Shown piece by piece: positions 1-12,532 of a stretch of DNA of 64,000 nucleotides (positions are counted from its first letter, which is position 1; every line of letters starts with the position of its first letter). Below the pieces are notes generated by a model that had not been told where the DNA came from, did no database searches, and was given only the letters and a program-made list of their open reading frames with translations. The position numbers and the translations under genes are program-made. This DNA is from Hexactinellida sp. DTS-2022 (taxonomy: Eukaryota > Porifera > Hexactinellida), in contig JAPNXP010000013.1 of assembly GCA_028753945.1 (NCBI GenBank), positions 1,054,001 through 1,118,000 on the forward strand, in the 5' to 3' direction.

Positions 1-345
1 TATATGATTACGATTATGAAAACAACCCAAAATGTATACTAAATGCGGTCTGGCTAAGTCTGATATTTCGAATCTAAAAGTACTCAACAAGGAAAAGTGT
101 CAATTTCAATAAACTATCTGTTTCTGTACGTATATATTATGATGGAATTCAAATTAATGTGACTGTTATTGAATAAAAGCACTTCGCAGGTGCAATCCTA
201 CGAATTGATAATATATATCCTTAATTTCAAAGATAAATACGCTAATAAAATAGCATGATTACGATTACGATACGATTACACTCTAATAGAATCATCTGAT
301 TACGATTACAGCGAAATGTGTAATCGTAATCGGCCCCAACCCTGA
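1..345. repeat. Right end of a truncated hAT-like element
   Basis: The stretch carries several copies of the hexamer-like GATTAC motif on both strands and ends in GGCCCCAACCCTG at 333-345. That is the complement of a CAGGGTTGGGGCC terminus of the kind found on hAT-type miniature elements. The left end lies outside the window, so a target duplication cannot be checked. No coding potential was seen. Confidence 0.45.
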
Positions 346-374
346 CCCCAACCCACACTCACACCTATACTCCC

Positions 375-2671
375 CACTCCCAGTGGACACACAGCTCCCT
401 CCATTCAAACATGCCTATGGATTCTGTGACAGCTCGCACAGCTGGCCCGTGTATCCGGGGAAACACACACAAGATACCGCTGGAGAGCAGATATCGGCCT
501 TTAGTGACCGGTTTGTTTGTACTGTTAAATATGTTAACGCAGGCGCCGGAATTACAATCAAATCCAACACAATTGTTGGAATACTGACACCTACTCCGAA
601 ATAATCTCCCTACATGAACAGGAGAAACTGGCATTGCCAGAGCTGCAGCTAGCGTTGTTAGCACAAGGCGTTGAAACGCAGAAGTCAATAAAATTATCAC
701 ACCTCTCACCCAGCAGGACACACACTGGAATCCATTATCTACGTCCACAATTCAAACAAGATGCCTCTCTACAAAATGTTATAACAATATCGCAGTTATA
801 TCCTGAACTCCCATGGCACATATACACCTGTAACCCTAATCGGGGTCCCTCTATTCAAACACAGACTGTCATACATGTTAGCAAACGATTCTGACAATAC
901 TTTCCCGTATATCCTGGCATGTAGTCGCAATCAGTGTCATTCTCTTTATCCAAACAAGTTGCGTTGTTCTGACACGGAGAAGACACGCAGTCATCAATAT
1001 CCACTTCGCACAAGTCGCCACTATACCCGTCAAAACACAGCCAAATAAACTGTCCGTTAACAGTGCCACATACACCATTAATCGAACAAGGGTTAGGTGC
1101 ACAAACGTTGATTCGTGTGTCACACAATCTCCCTGTGTATCCACTACTACAAACACAGTAAATTTCTCCTTCCAAGTCAATACTGTTTCCATTCAAGCAC
1201 GGACTCAACCCATCTGACGTAATACATTCATTAATCTCATGTTCACACCTCTCCCCTGTATACCCAAGTGTGCAGACACAATTAAATCCAGCGTCTGTGC
1301 CAGGGTCAGGTACATATGTACCGTTATTGGAACATATATTTGTCCCTGCACAACACATATTGATCGTATCTGGCTTTCACACCTATCACCAGTAAAGCCC
1401 TCCTCACAGACACAAGTAAATCTATCACCGATACTAACACAGTTCCCATTGATACAAGGATTTGTCAGATAAGCTTGAGTTTCACAATAGTTAATCTTAA
1501 ATTGACAAATATCACCGGTATATTCCGCCCCACAAACACACATGAAACCCGATCCCACGGTCTCCACGCAAGTCCCGTTGTTAATACACGGAAAAGAAGT
1601 GCATTCAAATATCTCACTTTGACAAGTGGTGCCTGTAAACCCATCCGGATACAGGCAAATTAATACATTCATACCATCACCGCAAGTGCCCCGGTGACAA
1701 GGATTGGTGTCACACTCATCGATATCAGTTTGGCATATCTCTCCAGTGAAGCCAGGAGAGCAGATGCACTCAAAGAAAGGAAATACCTCCACACAAGTAC
1801 CGTTATTTTCGCAAGGATAAGATGAAAACATGCTGATCTTAGTATCGCAGTCTCTGCCTGAGTATCCTGTGTCGCATAAGCACGAGTAGCCGCCTAGCAA
1901 GTCGAAACACCGCCCGTTACCAGAGCAGTTTCCATCAGCACATCGTCAATTTCTTCTCCACAATCCATCCCAGTATATCCCGCGATACAATTGCACATGT
2001 AACCTTCGGCGTTTGGGAGATCAATACAAGTTCCATTATTTTCGCAAGGACTAGGCAGACAACTGTCAATGTCAATAGACTACATAGGAGCCGTATACCC
2101 CGTAGCACATTCGCACGAGAAAGAAGCAGGCCCATCCACACATGTCCCTCCATTTCAGACAGGGTGAACTGGCACAATCATTGATGTTAATCTGGCACAA
2201 ATTCCCTGTATACCCCAGCTTACAAAAGCATTCAAAGCTGTCAGGAGATTCCATGCAAATACCATCATTGGAACAGGGATTAGGAACACAGTTACTAACT
2301 TCATCCCCGCATAAGGTTCCAGAAAACCCAGATGGACATAAGCAGGAAAAAGATTAAAACGATTCTTGGCAAATTCCATTATTCACGCATGGTTGTGATG
2401 CACACTCTGGAATATCCGTTGGGCATTTAGAGCCAGTCACGCGCCTTGGGGACACATACACCGGTATCCCTTATCTAAACTAACACACGACCCATTGTTA
2501 CAAGGGGAATCCATGCAGAAGTCGATCTGATCAGAGGGAGAAGTAGTACATCGTTGAAGTGCTGGCAGTTTAACCCAAAGTGGCTAGGCTGACAAACGCA
2601 ATAGTATCCACCAGTCAAAAAGCGTTGACAGCTCCCTGAGTTTTGACATGGAGATGTAGAGCAGAAATCTA
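375..2671 (-). pseudogene. Decayed array of EGF-like domains (Notch/fibropellin-like)
   Basis: On the minus strand I can follow roughly a dozen EGF-like modules with CxxxGYTGxxC and DIDEC or DINEC signatures, as in extracellular calcium-binding EGF proteins of the Notch, fibropellin or crumbs type. Frames jump repeatedly: near 1,355, near 1,937 (EEIDD running into CADGNCSGNG), near 2,150 and near 2,560. In-frame stops occur, for example TAG at about 2,079 after GYTAPM. Cysteines are also lost in places (CLNGNSIDLEG). A plausible 3' splice site, TTTTGTAG followed by the ATTTCTGC exon, lies at about 2,671, so the source was probably an intron-containing gene and not a processed copy. Only modules are visible: no signal peptide, membrane segment or other domain. 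Sequencing error is less likely, because frames of 5-14 kb elsewhere in the window are intact. Confidence 0.75.
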
Positions 2672-3280
2672 CAAAATGTAATTTCCAATATTGTTTACTC
2701 TTATGATTGCACAGTTAACTACCTTTCAAATAAGAAAGGTTGTGAGTGACGTATATCTCTGATACAATAAGCTGTTAATTCCCAGCGTGTACACCAGATA
2801 TAGGCCGGCAGTTAGTTGCGCAGCTGAGCTGTGAGCTGTCCAGGCCACATAGAGAGAGGTGAGGTTCTGATTAGTGGAAACGCTAGCAGCAATCAGAGAG
2901 TCATTCTCTCCCTGACAACTGATAACAGATTGACTGAGAGAGATAACAGATTGACTGAGAGAGACAATTACAAATGTACCAGCGTAGAATCTAAGGTATT
3001 AACTATAATAGAATTAAAGTTAATACAGTAGAACCTCGTTAATAAATAACGACTTAGAAGAGTATATAACTGCAACTATTTCACAATAGATGATTATTGT
3101 GTAACTCGAATGGCAGGGGCGTATCGAGCCATTCACCTGGAGGATGCAGTCCTCAATTGGCGTAGACTTTTACAATATTTTTCTTATAGTATAAGAACCA
3201 CATTTTCAGGAAATAGTATACACAATATGTATTGATTTCTATTAAAACATGGATAAGATCTTTACATGCATGTCTATATA
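2672..3280. other. Intergenic, short tandem repeat and one transposon end
   Basis: No gene is visible. A unit of about 21 bp (GATAACAGATTGACTGAGAGA) occurs twice in tandem at about 2,925-2,965. A lone pogo-type end, CAGTAGAACCTCGTTAATA, preceded by TA, begins at 3,025 and has no partner nearby. Confidence 0.5.
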
Positions 3281-3416
3281 CAGTAGTACCTCGTTAATAC
3301 GAGCACCAACGGACGGTAAATTTGTTAGCTTTATCCGGAGTTCATATTATTAAATCGGAGTAATACCCATTCGAAAAAATCGTATTAACCGATTTCATAC
3401 TAACGAGGTTCTACTG
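3281..3416. mobile_element. TA-flanked MITE (pogo/Tigger-like), 136 bp
   Basis: It begins CAGTAGTACCTCGTTAATA and ends TAACGAGGTTCTACTG. These inverted termini are bordered by TA on both sides (3,279-3,280 and 3,417-3,418), as expected for Tc1/mariner-superfamily insertion. There is no coding capacity. The same termini recur at 3,025, at about 14,030-14,056 and at 38,332-38,491. Confidence 0.8.
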
Positions 3417-4520
3417 TAATACGGAAATATCCGTTGAATACAAGATAGGTATTGCATTGGTGTCGATTATGTATAGTAGACTCCGCTTAAGCGCGAATCA
3501 GAATTAATTAACTAACATTTTATTAGCACATTTGGTGAACAAGAATTAAGGAGCTCAAAGTGAGAGCCCTCCTTTTTTTATCGGAGGAGCGAAAACAGGA
3601 GCGCCGCTCATTTTTATCATTAGGAGCAGAGCAAAACATGAGGACCGGTTAATGCTCTGCCCATTGGGGTGCAAGGAGGCATTATCCTTAAACTACTACA
3701 GCTGTGCAGCTGTGGCGACGGCATTTTCAATAAATCACCAAAATATAGTGCATCCAAAAGAAAATGCTGTTGGTACAGCTTTAATTTTAGATTTTATTGA
3801 ATTCATTTTTTAATTCATCAACTCATTTTGAGTTGCCTCAATATATTCATTTTATGAATGAGTTTAAAACAATTGGAAACAATTGCGACGGTCCTTGCCT
3901 TGGTGTCCCTGAAAGCGAGAAAAGAGTAGAATAATTATAGAATAATTAAAGGTTGTAAATTAGTATTTTACTATTTTCACAATAAAGTATAATTTAATGA
4001 AATTGTAATATTTCATTTGTTAATGTTACACTGAAGTTGTTCACGAGGATTAATTGTTTCATAACAACTGTTTGCAAGCATTTAGCAAACCCAATGTGAG
4101 AGTTGGGAAGAACATTTGTTGGGACTATTAAAAAATCCTTCAATGGAAGCTTACTCTGTATTTTACTTGTCTTGGTAATTGAATAACTAAACCATCGTAA
4201 ACTTGTGGAGAAGAAATTAGAATAAAAAAGCTTAATTTGATCCTATTTAATACACTCAATTGCCATTTTCAATTGAATAAATTGTCATTAACAAGCAAAA
4301 GCAAAATGTGGCTTGGGGTGTATGATTCAGCGACGAAATGTTCGGCGACGAAAGTATCCGATTACCGATTAATTTATACGCCTCACTTTCCTAATTTTGC
4401 CAAAGTCATAATTTTATCAGTATTGCCTCTGATATAAGAGACATAGTTAATTATAATTTGTATTTGAATGAATATTGAGGATAAATATCTTAGCATATTA
4501 CCTAGATACGTATGCAAATA
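3417..4520. other. Intergenic, relic of a GGAGCG-rich element
   Basis: 3,548-3,660 contains AGGAGCGCCGCTC-type short palindromes and ends in TAATGCTCTG, resembling the right end of the complete hAT-like element at 14,138-14,876. The rest is AT-rich, and I see no gene. Confidence 0.4.
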
Positions 4521-4655
4521 CAGTGCAACCTGATTATCCGAACTCGTCTGGAGCAGTCAAACTCGGTCGGATAATTTAAGGCTGAACTAATTGAAGGAAT
4601 AACATTGAGATCAGCTGGGCGTGTTTGGATAATTTAGTTAATCGAGGCTGTACTG
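4521..4655. mobile_element. TA-flanked MITE, 135 bp
   Basis: The termini CAGTGCAACCTGATTATCCG and GATAATTTAGTTAATCGAGGCTGTACTG are imperfect inverted repeats flanked by TA at 4,519-4,520 and 4,656-4,657. It is a non-coding Tc1/mariner-type miniature element. Confidence 0.7.
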
Positions 4656-5133
4656 TACATTAACGTGCTCGAATATAAAATAAGTTGAAAGACATAATTT
4701 GGAAGCAAAAATTACTCATTATCCATCAAGTTTTTGTGAGTGTCTCTCAATTTTCGTACCTTGAAAAGTTTCCTTTCAACTTAATTCGCCTTCAGGCGTG
4801 TCCCACAAAAGACTGAATAAGACCTTAATTATTATTAAATATATATGGTAAACATATGTGAATTCCAACTATTGCTTACGTACTTAAGCCACAAACCTCA
4901 GAACATTTACATAGAAACCATAATCCATCAATGGAATTGCATATACGTAGTAACTAGTGGAGCGTAGGAATGTTGCTATTTAACCAAGTTCATTATTCAG
5001 TTGAATGGCTTAATAAATTCCAATTGTATTAAGCCATAGAGCAGTAAGGTTTCAAGTTTCATAATTCTGTTGATATAAAAGGAAACAAGTTGGAAAGTTA
5101 AACATTCTAGATGCGAACACGCTCTCAACTCAA

Positions 5134-5324
5134 AGTGATCGGGTTGCCGTCTGAGTATTGTGAAATCCTCATGGGTCAACCTGACCACTTAGAGACGGGA
5201 GCGTGTTAATTAACAGCTGAGAGGTCACACGGACACATTATGATGCCGCAGCTGTTTCAAAGTGATCGGGTTGCCATCTGAGTTGTGTTATCTCAGCGGT
5301 CAACTCGATCACTTAGAAACTACA
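5134..5324. repeat. Two direct copies of a ~65-bp inverted-repeat module
   Basis: CAAAGTGATCGGGTTGCC, a variable middle, then GGTCAACCTGACCACTT or a close variant occurs at about 5,134-5,198 and again at about 5,258-5,324. Within each copy the two ends are partly complementary (AGTGATCGGGTTG against CAACCTGACCACT). The function is unknown. Arrays of this kind often come from internal repeats of non-autonomous transposons. Confidence 0.6.
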
Positions 5325-5911
5325 TAGATACTACAAACCTATTCACAAATACAAGGTAGTTTAGTAAAAGGAGGTATTTATAGTAATTTAGTAATTATAA
5401 TATATAATGAATGGTGGGCTTCCTAATAACAAGTCGCAGCCAAAATATGTGCTTGTTAACAGAGCCTATTTTTAGGGCAATTGCTATTATTAGGCGAATT
5501 AAGCTACTTATAATATAGCTCGATTTGTCAATGAGAACTGTTAGCAGCTCCCCCAGCTCCTCAGAGGATACTGCAACACACTTAGACTTATAACAGGCTA
5601 ATGGGAACAATTAAGTTATGTTAAATCCAGTACTTATCAGATATTATAACAAAATGATGGTACCACTAAAATGAATACGAGATATAATGTACAAGTCTTC
5701 TGTACAAAAGATACGTAGTGAAGTATTAAAAAACTATCGAACATTTTAAAGAAGTGCCAAGTAAAGAAGAACAGGAATAAGTGCCACTATATTAATCTAT
5801 ATCTACTGGGAAATCTTTCCAATATACTCGGGTCCAATGTACTAGGGTTCATCAATTGTACCTTTTAATAAAGATAATACATGATCGGATGATGTCCACA
5901 ACATGTATACA
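5325..5911. other. Intergenic, nothing recognised
   Basis: AT-rich sequence with only short open frames that show no family features. I see no repeats, RNA genes or splice-bounded exons here. Confidence 0.4.
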
Positions 5912-6418
5912 GTAGAGACTCCCAAAACGGACACTCCGAGAAGCGGACAACCCCTCTATAACGGACAACCCTCTTGGAACGGAATTAAATTACCATACAT
6001 GTAATACTTAAGCAGTCCCCGAGAAGCGGACAACTCCGAATTCCGAACAACGGACAGGGAACTGGCCCCGAATGTGTGTCTTAATACAAAATTTATTCCA
6101 AACAACGGACAATCAGAAACTACGCACAAAAGTTTACATGGATATCACTAATTTAACATGACAGGATGGCAAAACGTGTGTGACTCATAACCTTATTTTT
6201 ATCACAGTAAAATAACGATTTGAATAACGAATAACGAATCGAATTGAATTGAATTTATCCTATAAACTTTTCAACCTTAATAAATATAAAACTGCATTTT
6301 AAATTATGTATATTGTGTGATATGATAAAATTATGGACCAGACTCCGAGAAGCGGACAACTCTAAACAACGGACAGAAGCCATTTCCCCGACGTGTCCGT
6401 TATTCGGAGACTCCACTG
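5912..6418. mobile_element. TA-flanked MITE with repeated CGGACA motifs, 507 bp
   Basis: The termini CAGTAGAGACTCCCAAAACG and TATTCGGAGACTCCACTG are inverted repeats flanked by TA (5,910-5,911 and 6,419-6,420). Internal motifs of the type GAGAAGCGGACAACxxC recur five or more times. It is a non-coding member of the Tc1/mariner/pogo-type set seen across the window. Confidence 0.75.
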
Positions 6419-6792
6419 TATACGTATATTTAACAAATGCCGTTTTTATTCGAATACCGTATTGCTTCGAATAAAGACCCCTATAGTTAGTTATTATTTA
6501 TTTATTCAGAGATAGTATTAGTGAACATATTTTGGGACAAGTCATCGTATTAGATTTATTACCTGCCAACAAATAAATCACTAAACGGTAAAACGGGTCG
6601 GCCTATGGGTCAGTAGAATTGAACCATCTGAAGGTTAGATATAGAAGACTCTCGTAATCTAAATGGTTTGCAAGCTAATAATTTAAGATCAAATTATTAA
6701 ATAAATTATGAAATATTTATCTTGTAAACCTAATGTTTTTACTATTAATCAAAAGGATGTGTCTGCACCTGTACTGTAGACAGCGTAATAAT

Positions 6793-6947
6793 AAGAGTTT
6801 ACTTATCCACCGATCATCGGCGTTTGTATTAAAAAACCTCGCTACTTTCTACCGATTGTTTTTTTATGTTTATAAAAAACATCATCGGTAGAAAGTAGCG
6901 AGGTTATTTAATACAAACGCCGATGATCAGTGGATAAGTAAATTCTA
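6793..6947. repeat. Near-perfect hairpin (palindromic MITE-like)
   Basis: The arms at about 6,800-6,859 and 6,881-6,940 are complementary with very few mismatches. They include TTATCCACCGATCATCGGCG on the left and CGCCGATGATCAGTGGATAA on the right. The loop of about 20 nt is AT-rich. Such identity suggests recent origin or hairpin-mediated correction. No terminal motif of a named superfamily is visible. Confidence 0.75.
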
Positions 6948-7106
6948 ATAATAAACTACATAAAAAATAAATCTTCAATAAGTGAATGAAGTACTAAATA
7001 GAAACTGAGGGAAATTATCTCTAAGTGTCAAGCTAGATAGGAAACAATAGTACGAATAGTTCACAATAAATCTCTAAGCTTTGAATAACACGGTATTCAA
7101 TACGCG

Positions 7107-10100
7107 TTAAGAGTTGACTAAATCAAACTGCTGCTTTAGATCGAGTAAAATTTCACGCTGAGTTAAATTTTCCCAATACTTTATCCTAAAATTAGAACGA
7201 TAACGATAACGCCTTATCAAGGCATTTCGAAATCTAGAAGTAAACCATTGCCAATATTGAGAATTAACAGCATCGTCGGATGAAATCCTCCATTGCTCAT
7301 ACTCGGGCCCAGCTTTATAATATTCCCTAAATCGAAAAGGTATTCGATTTGAAAAGAAAATCAAATCGTCACGAATACCAATGGTGCACTGATCAATAGA
7401 CATTATATTTTCTCCATCACGCCGACCGTTAACAGCCGGAACACGATGTAATGAACCGCAATAATGTTGGTGGATACCACTACTCAGCTGACAGGGTTCA
7501 TTGCACAAAGGACAACATGCTTGGCATTGTAACTTTTGTTCTATTTGAGTATCGACACAACTCCTCCAGTTGAATTCTCTCTTAGTCCAACTTTCACCAT
7601 CGAAGGAATCATTTTGCTTCGATAACTCCTTAGAAAAATTATTACATAAAATATCAATGTTTTGAACTGTATATGTATCTAAGATATCTAAATCTGTCAA
7701 TCTGATGTCTTTGACATGTTTTGAAATTTCTTTGTGAAACTGAATTTTCCAACTAATCCAAATACCGTTGGATAATCGCATAGCATTTTCAGCATAATGA
7801 ACATAAAGTTGGAGTAAGTATTCAACTCTTAATGAAAGCACCTTCTCAAGTTTTGGTATTGCCGTACTTGAACTATTAAAATATATCGCCATTTTCTCAA
7901 GTAACCATTTTCGTATATACTTGTTCGGTCTTTTAATATAATAGAGGAATTGATGGTATCTAGTTTGTATACAAAGTTCTTCCAAAATGCTATATTGTAT
8001 TGTAGCTTTATTTCTGAAATTGTCCGGAAATGCATTAAAAAATTGTTCAACAGCATATGTATTCAAAACATCCACCAAATAAGCTCTCATCCCATTCAAT
8101 ACAACTTCTGCTAAATGAACTGCGCATGCCAAATCTTTCTGAACAGATTTTGTGAGATTTTGAAAGATTGCCCGAAACTTTATTTTAGATTGAGAAAGAA
8201 GATATTGGATTGAATATCTCTTAATATAATTCTCCTGAATCCGTTCAAATTTAGGAATTGCCCTACAACATTGGAATAAGGTCATGTCAAATAGAAAACG
8301 TTCGGAAAATTTTATCCACACCAAATTACCATATGAATATTCTCTGTCATTAATACTTTTAAATATATTTCTCACTTTTTGTCCTATGGTTACAAAAAAG
8401 AGGTGATTGTAGTTATACTGAGAGATTTCTTCAGAAAATAATTCATCACAATATTGAGATATTTCAAGTAAATAAGTAAAGAGATTTTCCCGTAAATACT
8501 TTGTTACCGAATCAGTGCATCTTTTCCTTTTGTTAGTCATAAAATAACATAACCGATTGTAATAATCGAATCTGCGATATCCAGCACTATAACCCAGATC
8601 AATATGTTCTCGTTCCAAGTAGAAATAATCTTTCCCAATTATTTTATAGCCACTATAATTATTGTATATTTCTTGATTTAATAGGTAAGAAAATTGTTTA
8701 AACTGTTTCCATTCATGGAACAACGATTTAAACAAATCATAACTAATATTACTTCTCTCAATGGGAATATCTGAAACACCGAGAGAAGATACCCACTGAT
8801 TCCATGTTGTATCAAAATTATTCATTAATGTTTCTTGAGAAATAAGAGAATTTTTGTTTGCTTCAATAAAATTTTTAGCATATTGAATCAACTTACTCTC
8901 AATAACATCAACTCCTCTTAGCATTTTTCGATGGTTAATAAAATATTCGCTCTCTTTTTTACACTTCTCAAAGGTTGCATATTTAAGGCGTTCCCTTGTG
9001 AACTTAAAATTTTCCTTCGTATTTTGTTCCCATTGTGCAAAAATTTGTAAATTTGGGTTAGTTACGAAGAATTCATCAAGTAGTTTGTTTTCTTCATTCC
9101 TGCAAAAATTATCAGAAATTTCTTCAAGCTCCTTTCTAATATCATTCAACTTTAAACTTACATCACTTGCATTAGATAATTGGTTAATGGCTTCTATTTG
9201 CCAAGAAGAAATTTGCTTGCAGAATTCAAAATGCCACATATTTAAGGCGTTATCTAACTCCCACGACGCATTAATTTCTTGGACGTTCTTAAAATTAAAA
9301 ACGAAATTTTCATTTAGAATAGCATTCCATAATTGAGTTACATTATTAATTAGTGAGGAAATAGTTTTGGGTTTGAAAGATGGATCAATTTTCAGAATTT
9401 GTAGAATTCTAAGTTTGAGATTAAATGCATAGTTGCTATAGCTGATATTAACCGGAGCCATTGGAGGATCACCACGAAACAGAGTTGGAAAATACAACAC
9501 ATCCTTCTGTGGATTGAAATCGATTATATCGGAGAAACGTTTGATTTCTGAAGACTTATTCTCTAGCTTAGCTGCAGCGCAAGTCATTTTATTTAGTTTG
9601 TCAATCAGAGCGGCCCTCGCTGGACCCAACTTCTCTTCAGATCCTGCTGCAGTGACATTCTGATGAACAAACACACATTTTGGCTTAATCCAAGTCAATT
9701 TCATGCGTAGGAAAGCGTGAATCGTGATGGGTAAAATATCCTCCATTTCAGTTGGAGTTTCACCCATTATATTAATTATCGTTAAATGACTTAGTCCTAT
9801 GGCGAACGTTGCCAGTTCGTTGTCATGAAATCTGCTAGTTGCACTGTCCAGTTCAGGAGCACGTAGTCCTTCAGTGTCCAGAACAACCAAGTAGTCGTAA
9901 CCTAATTGGTCTGATATATCAGTGCTGACAGGTATCATCTGCATGAAAATACCCTTTGTACAGCGTCCTGCCGAAACAGCAAAGTGCAGACCAAACATGG
10001 TGTTGAGAAGGGTGCTTTTACCGCTGCTCTGAACTCCAAGAATTGAGATGACGTAGAGTTGTTTGTTACCAATTGTTGCTTTTAAATCTTGCAAAACCTG

Positions 10101-12532
10101 AGACAGCCATACAGTTGGTACATGAGACGCGTCCCCGTCTAAAATCTCTATAGGATAACCTTGAATAAGTAAGTTAGCAGCAAATCTTGGCAAGAGGTTT
10201 ATATCAATTGGTGACTTTGAATTTATACTAGTTCTCTGGTCTTGAGGAGCTTGTATGAACGATTCATATACTTGTGATAACTCTCGGATGATATGTTCAA
10301 TCCCCAGCGACGATTTACTCAAGTTTTTAGCAGATTCGACATATTGTTTTTCGAGTTTCTGACGTTCATCTTTGTCTAATTGATCAACAAGATTGCTATG
10401 AAGAACGTCAGACATCTCATTGTGCTCTTGGTACAACGTTGGCATATGTTTGCTACATATGGAATTCAGATCGAGACCCAACTTGTTCCACAATAGCTCA
10501 GTGTGAAAGTGTTTGACAAAACTAATGTAGCATATCCTAAGGAGTTCATAAAGAAATTTACTACCAGTGGAATCGCTAAACATATTTAATTGAGAATGTC
10601 TGCATTGGTTCATTCTATCCCTCAATTCACTCTTGTATTCTTCAAGGTTTCTTTCACCACGATTTTTCAATCGAATTGATTCGGTATGAAGTTTAGACCA
10701 TTCCTCCCATGGTTTGTTTTGTAAAGGAAAGTACTTTTCTTTTATATGACGCATTGGGTCTTTCTTTGTCTCTTCAGAATCCACCAACACCTGTCTCAAA
10801 ATAAGATTTGTATCGCATTCGGCTTCCTTAAAATATGATTCGTTATAGTCCAATTCTATTCCATGATTGTTTTCATAAACATGAGTAGCCAGTGAGGACA
10901 AATTTTCTGCTGGCGTATTTTGAGAATGCAAATTGACTAGATGGCGAATATTTTCTACATCTTGTGACAAGTTAACTCTACCCAAGACAACAGTGTGTTC
11001 TCTGTCACCTTTCACATTTGGACAAGATTTAATGATTCGTTTAGCCTCATCGGTGAAAGTAGGGAAGAGACATACTATTTTTGCACTTGACTTATCGTAA
11101 ATCTCTCTCAAAGAATTCGTTTCATTCTCTGGCATTTCGTCAGACCAGAAAATCAAAAATATTTTATTTGACACCTGCTGGATGAAATTCAGCTGTTTCA
11201 AGTGGTGGGCAGCGTTGCCTCTCAAATTTAGAAAAGTAATTGGATTCGAGAATCTAGGATGTGTCGTTTTACTTGGTAAAAACCAAGATAGCTCTAAAGT
11301 ACCTTCAAATAAATATCGTGTTTTAGCACTTCCCGGACTGTTCCGATGAATAAAACAATCATGATCAAACCCGATGACGTCGTTAAGTATTTTAGACTTT
11401 GAAAACTTATCTGATGTTTGGTTTCCAAATCGAATGAAACTTATTATCGGCATCGGCTCGTCAAAAAGTATTGATTCTTTTGCTTTCTCATTCTCAACAG
11501 CTTTTTTCCATTCACTAGAAAGTGACTGGAAAGGAAACGCAAATATTTTAGGCCCTGCTGTTGATGGATCAAAAATAATTAGGGGAAGTGAGAGTTTGCA
11601 TTTGTCTAGTTTTTGCAATACTTTTCGCTGAAAAAGAGGATCGATTGAGAGATATAGCAAGAGAAAAATATCCATCGGGTGTACTTGTTTGTCCGTTTCA
11701 GCAATGGCTTGCCCATCGATAGAATCGAAAAAGCTATCAAGGTCACAACTTTCAGGTGCCGCTGACAGATTTGATGCTTTCTTTGGCAGGTCAAGTTTAC
11801 GACTCGTATAATTGACAAGAAGAATCTTTTGAAGCATAATTTGAGGTAAATTAGTCCAACTAGGAGGAATTTCTGTTTCAATATCCTGCTTTTTAATACT
11901 AATACCAGATAGGTAGTGAGTTAACCCTAAAGGGTTAGGAGTTCCCTCGAAGTTTAGGAATTGAAATAATTCAATATAACCTAAAAAATAGAATATTTTA
12001 ATAAGGAAAGTGAAAAAAATGAAACTATATTCATAAAGCATAAGAATTAATTGATTACCTTTGGCGAGGGTAGAACAATTTTTAGAATAAGGGGAATAGA
12101 ATGCAGATAGACTAAAGTCGTGGTGTTGGTAATTATCAGAACTATTAGGGTGTATAACTGAGGTCTCTTCACTTGAAATAGGTAAATCCATTTCATCAAA
12201 TTCTTCACTTGTTTCATCGCCTATTAGAAAGTTCTCATCCGCAAGGTTAATTGCGATTTTAGTCTCGACAGATTCTAAATCAGATTCATCTCCTTCTGGA
12301 ATTTCAGTAGGAAAAAAATCACGAATACGTAGATCAGGTTTGTCAGCTACAGAATCTAACTCGCCTTTGTTTCCTAATTCTCCAGAAGATGCCAAGGATA
12401 AGCTCTAGAGTAAAATGATTAATTTAAATCTAAAGTTAGAAGTATAAATAAAAACGACTTTACCTCAGAATCTAAACTAGATTCATGGGTGGTATCTTGC
12501 TCATCCGAAGTAGTGGAACTCTCAGTTGCCAT
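7107..12532 (-). CDS. Very large inducible GTPase-like protein (VLIG/GVIN family), 3 exons
   Basis: I read three exons: 12,532-12,464, 12,404-12,059 and 11,980-7,107, giving 1,762 residues. Exon 1 starts MATESSTTSDEQ and ends at a GTAAAG donor; the 59-nt intron ends CTCTAG and the frame continues in phase 0. The second intron (12,058-11,981, 78 nt, GTAATC...TTTTTTAG) happens to lack stops. Left in, it would add a false 26-residue hydrophobic stretch. The G domain carries the P-loop GVQSSGKST (about residues 787-795) and DTEGLRAPE (about 840-848), followed by the family-typical region containing FVHQNV. A cysteine/histidine cluster (CCPLCNEPC, then HxHYC and HR) sits near residue 1,630, also as in VLIGs. 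The long helical C-terminal part matches the family's size and style. In vertebrates these are interferon-inducible cytosolic GTPases; the role here is unknown. All motifs are present, so I judge it functional. Confidence 0.88.

Noticed and set aside
325-355. Telomere-like CCCTGACCCCAACCC string
   Set aside because: A single short irregular run that forms the end of a hAT-like TIR, not a telomeric array.
11981-12058. Hydrophobic, membrane-like segment near the N terminus of the VLIG protein
   Set aside because: It is bounded by GTAATC and TTTTTTAG, has a polypyrimidine end, and its removal joins STLAK to GYIELFQF as in the family, so it reads as an intron and not a membrane helix.
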